From the NCBI GenBank assembly GCA_036641735.1, contig JAVWEG010000058.1, positions 1-14,158 of the forward strand: DNA of 14,158 nucleotides, read 5' to 3'. The position numbers and the translations under genes are program-made. Source of the stretch: JAGPHI01 sp036641735 (GTDB taxonomy: Bacteria > Bacillota > Clostridia > Oscillospirales > Ruminococcaceae). Positions 13,525 to 14,158 of the stretch are shown piece by piece; position 1 is the first letter of the stretch; every line of letters starts with the position of its first letter. A model generated the notes under the pieces. That model saw nothing but the letters and a program-made list of their open reading frames with translations, was not told where the DNA came from and did not search any database.

Positions 13525-14158
13525 CTATTTTAGCAACTGCAATACCTGCTGTGGCTGCTGATTAGCCTGCGCAAGCATAGATTGCGCCGCCTGCGACAAC
13601 ACGTTATTCTTAGTAAATGCCATCATTTCCTTTGCCATATCAGTATCGCGGATACGGCTCTCGGCTGCTGTCATATTCTCCGAGGTTGTAGTTAAGTTAT
13701 TGATTGTATGCTCTAGGCGGTTTTGGATAGCGCCGAGGTCAGCGCGCTGGCCTGATACGGTATTGATAGCATTCTTTATTTTGTTGATGCTCTTAGACGC
13801 TTGCGGCTCGGAGCTTACATCTACATCGGTAAGGCCCAGGTTTTTAACGCCCATGTCTATTACCTTTACCTGTACGCGCTGCTCTGCTGAGTCGCCTATC
13901 TGCAAGTTTAGCCCGCCACCCTTAGCTACCTTGCCCGCGTTACCTTTTGCGGTAAAGACTTGAGTTACGTCGGTGGTAACACCGGTAAAGCTGTCCTTTA
14001 GCTTTACCTCAGCTGTAATACCATTTACCACTGCATCGCGCAAGCCCTGTGTAATATTCTTTTTCACTGCATCTGTAGCTTCTTTATCGAACTCTATCTT
14101 CATGGTATAGGTGCCGCCGCCCGTTAATGCAGCAAGATTAGTAGTAGAGCTGCCATCA
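13525..14158 (-). CDS. fliC: Flagellin, C-terminal part (5' end outside the window)
   Basis: Flagellin is exported and polymerises into the flagellar filament. The reading frame stays open without a stop to the window edge, giving about 210 C-terminal residues. The ATG at 14103 is internal: it has no ribosome binding site and the 18 codons before it read on in frame. The end has the conserved flagellin D1/D0 helices: INTVSGQRADLGAIQNRLEH, INNLTTTSENMTAAESRIRD, then DTDMAKEMMAFTK and a final LAQANQQPQQVLQLLK. The first part of the visible region (Thr/Gly/Asn-rich, LAALTGGGTYT) is the variable surface domain, where O-glycans are normally attached. Its promoter and N-terminal helix are not in the window. 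A terminator and then a glycosyltransferase follow. Confidence 0.95.
   Translation of the reverse strand, partial: DGSSTTNLAALTGGGTYTMKIEFDKEATDAVKKNITQGLRDAVVNGITAEVKLKDSFTGVTTDVTQVFTAKGNAGKVAKGGGLNLQIGDSAEQRVQVKVIDMGVKNLGLTDVDVSSEPQASKSINKIKNAINTVSGQRADLGAIQNRLEHTINNLTTTSENMTAAESRIRDTDMAKEMMAFTKNNVLSQAAQSMLAQANQQPQQVLQLLK

Noticed and set aside
13525..14103. Flagellin starting at the ATG at 14103
   Set aside because: No ribosome binding site precedes it and the frame is open for all 18 codons upstream to the window edge, so the gene is cut by the edge, not short.

Overview
The window looks like chromosomal DNA from a flagellated, acetate-producing member of the Bacillota, probably a clostridium-like anaerobe. 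The supporting signs are: a DnaK lacking the insert of about 23 residues found after position ~75 in Gram-negative DnaKs; an hrcA-grpE-dnaK-dnaJ operon behind a perfect CIRCE operator; strong GGAGG-type ribosome binding sites; sigma-A promoters, several with a TGN extended -10; and a TmcAL-type tRNA acetate ligase. No mobile element, CRISPR array, rRNA or tRNA gene was seen.

Left part (1-4640), central metabolism. Acetate kinase (ackA, minus strand) and tRNA(Met) cytidine acetate ligase (tmcAL, plus strand) diverge from a 106-base gap. Their two predicted sigma-A promoters use almost the same -10 hexamer, read on opposite strands. Acetate and ATP, made by AckA from acetyl phosphate, are the two small-molecule substrates of TmcAL. 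GTP-type PEP carboxykinase (pckG) follows as its own unit, and its promoter starts inside the T-run of the tmcAL terminator.

Middle (4638-9974). A small 62-codon gene of unknown function lies on the minus strand with its own promoter, ribosome binding site and terminator. The class I heat-shock operon hrcA-grpE-dnaK-dnaJ comes next. HrcA is expected to bind the CIRCE that covers its own transcription start, and GrpE, DnaK and DnaJ form the Hsp70 cycle. There are non-terminator hairpins between grpE and dnaK and between dnaK and dnaJ. The operon stops after dnaJ at a 19-bp bidirectional terminator.

Right part (9976-14158), motility and signalling, all on the minus strand. In transcription order these are the 3' part of a flagellin gene (cut by the window edge), a terminator, a family 2 glycosyltransferase with a long helical C-terminal part, and an EAL-HDOD protein whose EAL domain has lost most catalytic residues. 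The order suggests flagellin glycosylation and motility or c-di-GMP-related regulation, but that is inferred from context.

Most genes are conserved housekeeping genes. The least ordinary items are the shared -10 between ackA and tmcAL, the unrecognised small gene, the 9-bp dnaK-dnaJ hairpin, and the glycosyltransferase/EAL-HDOD pair beside flagellin.
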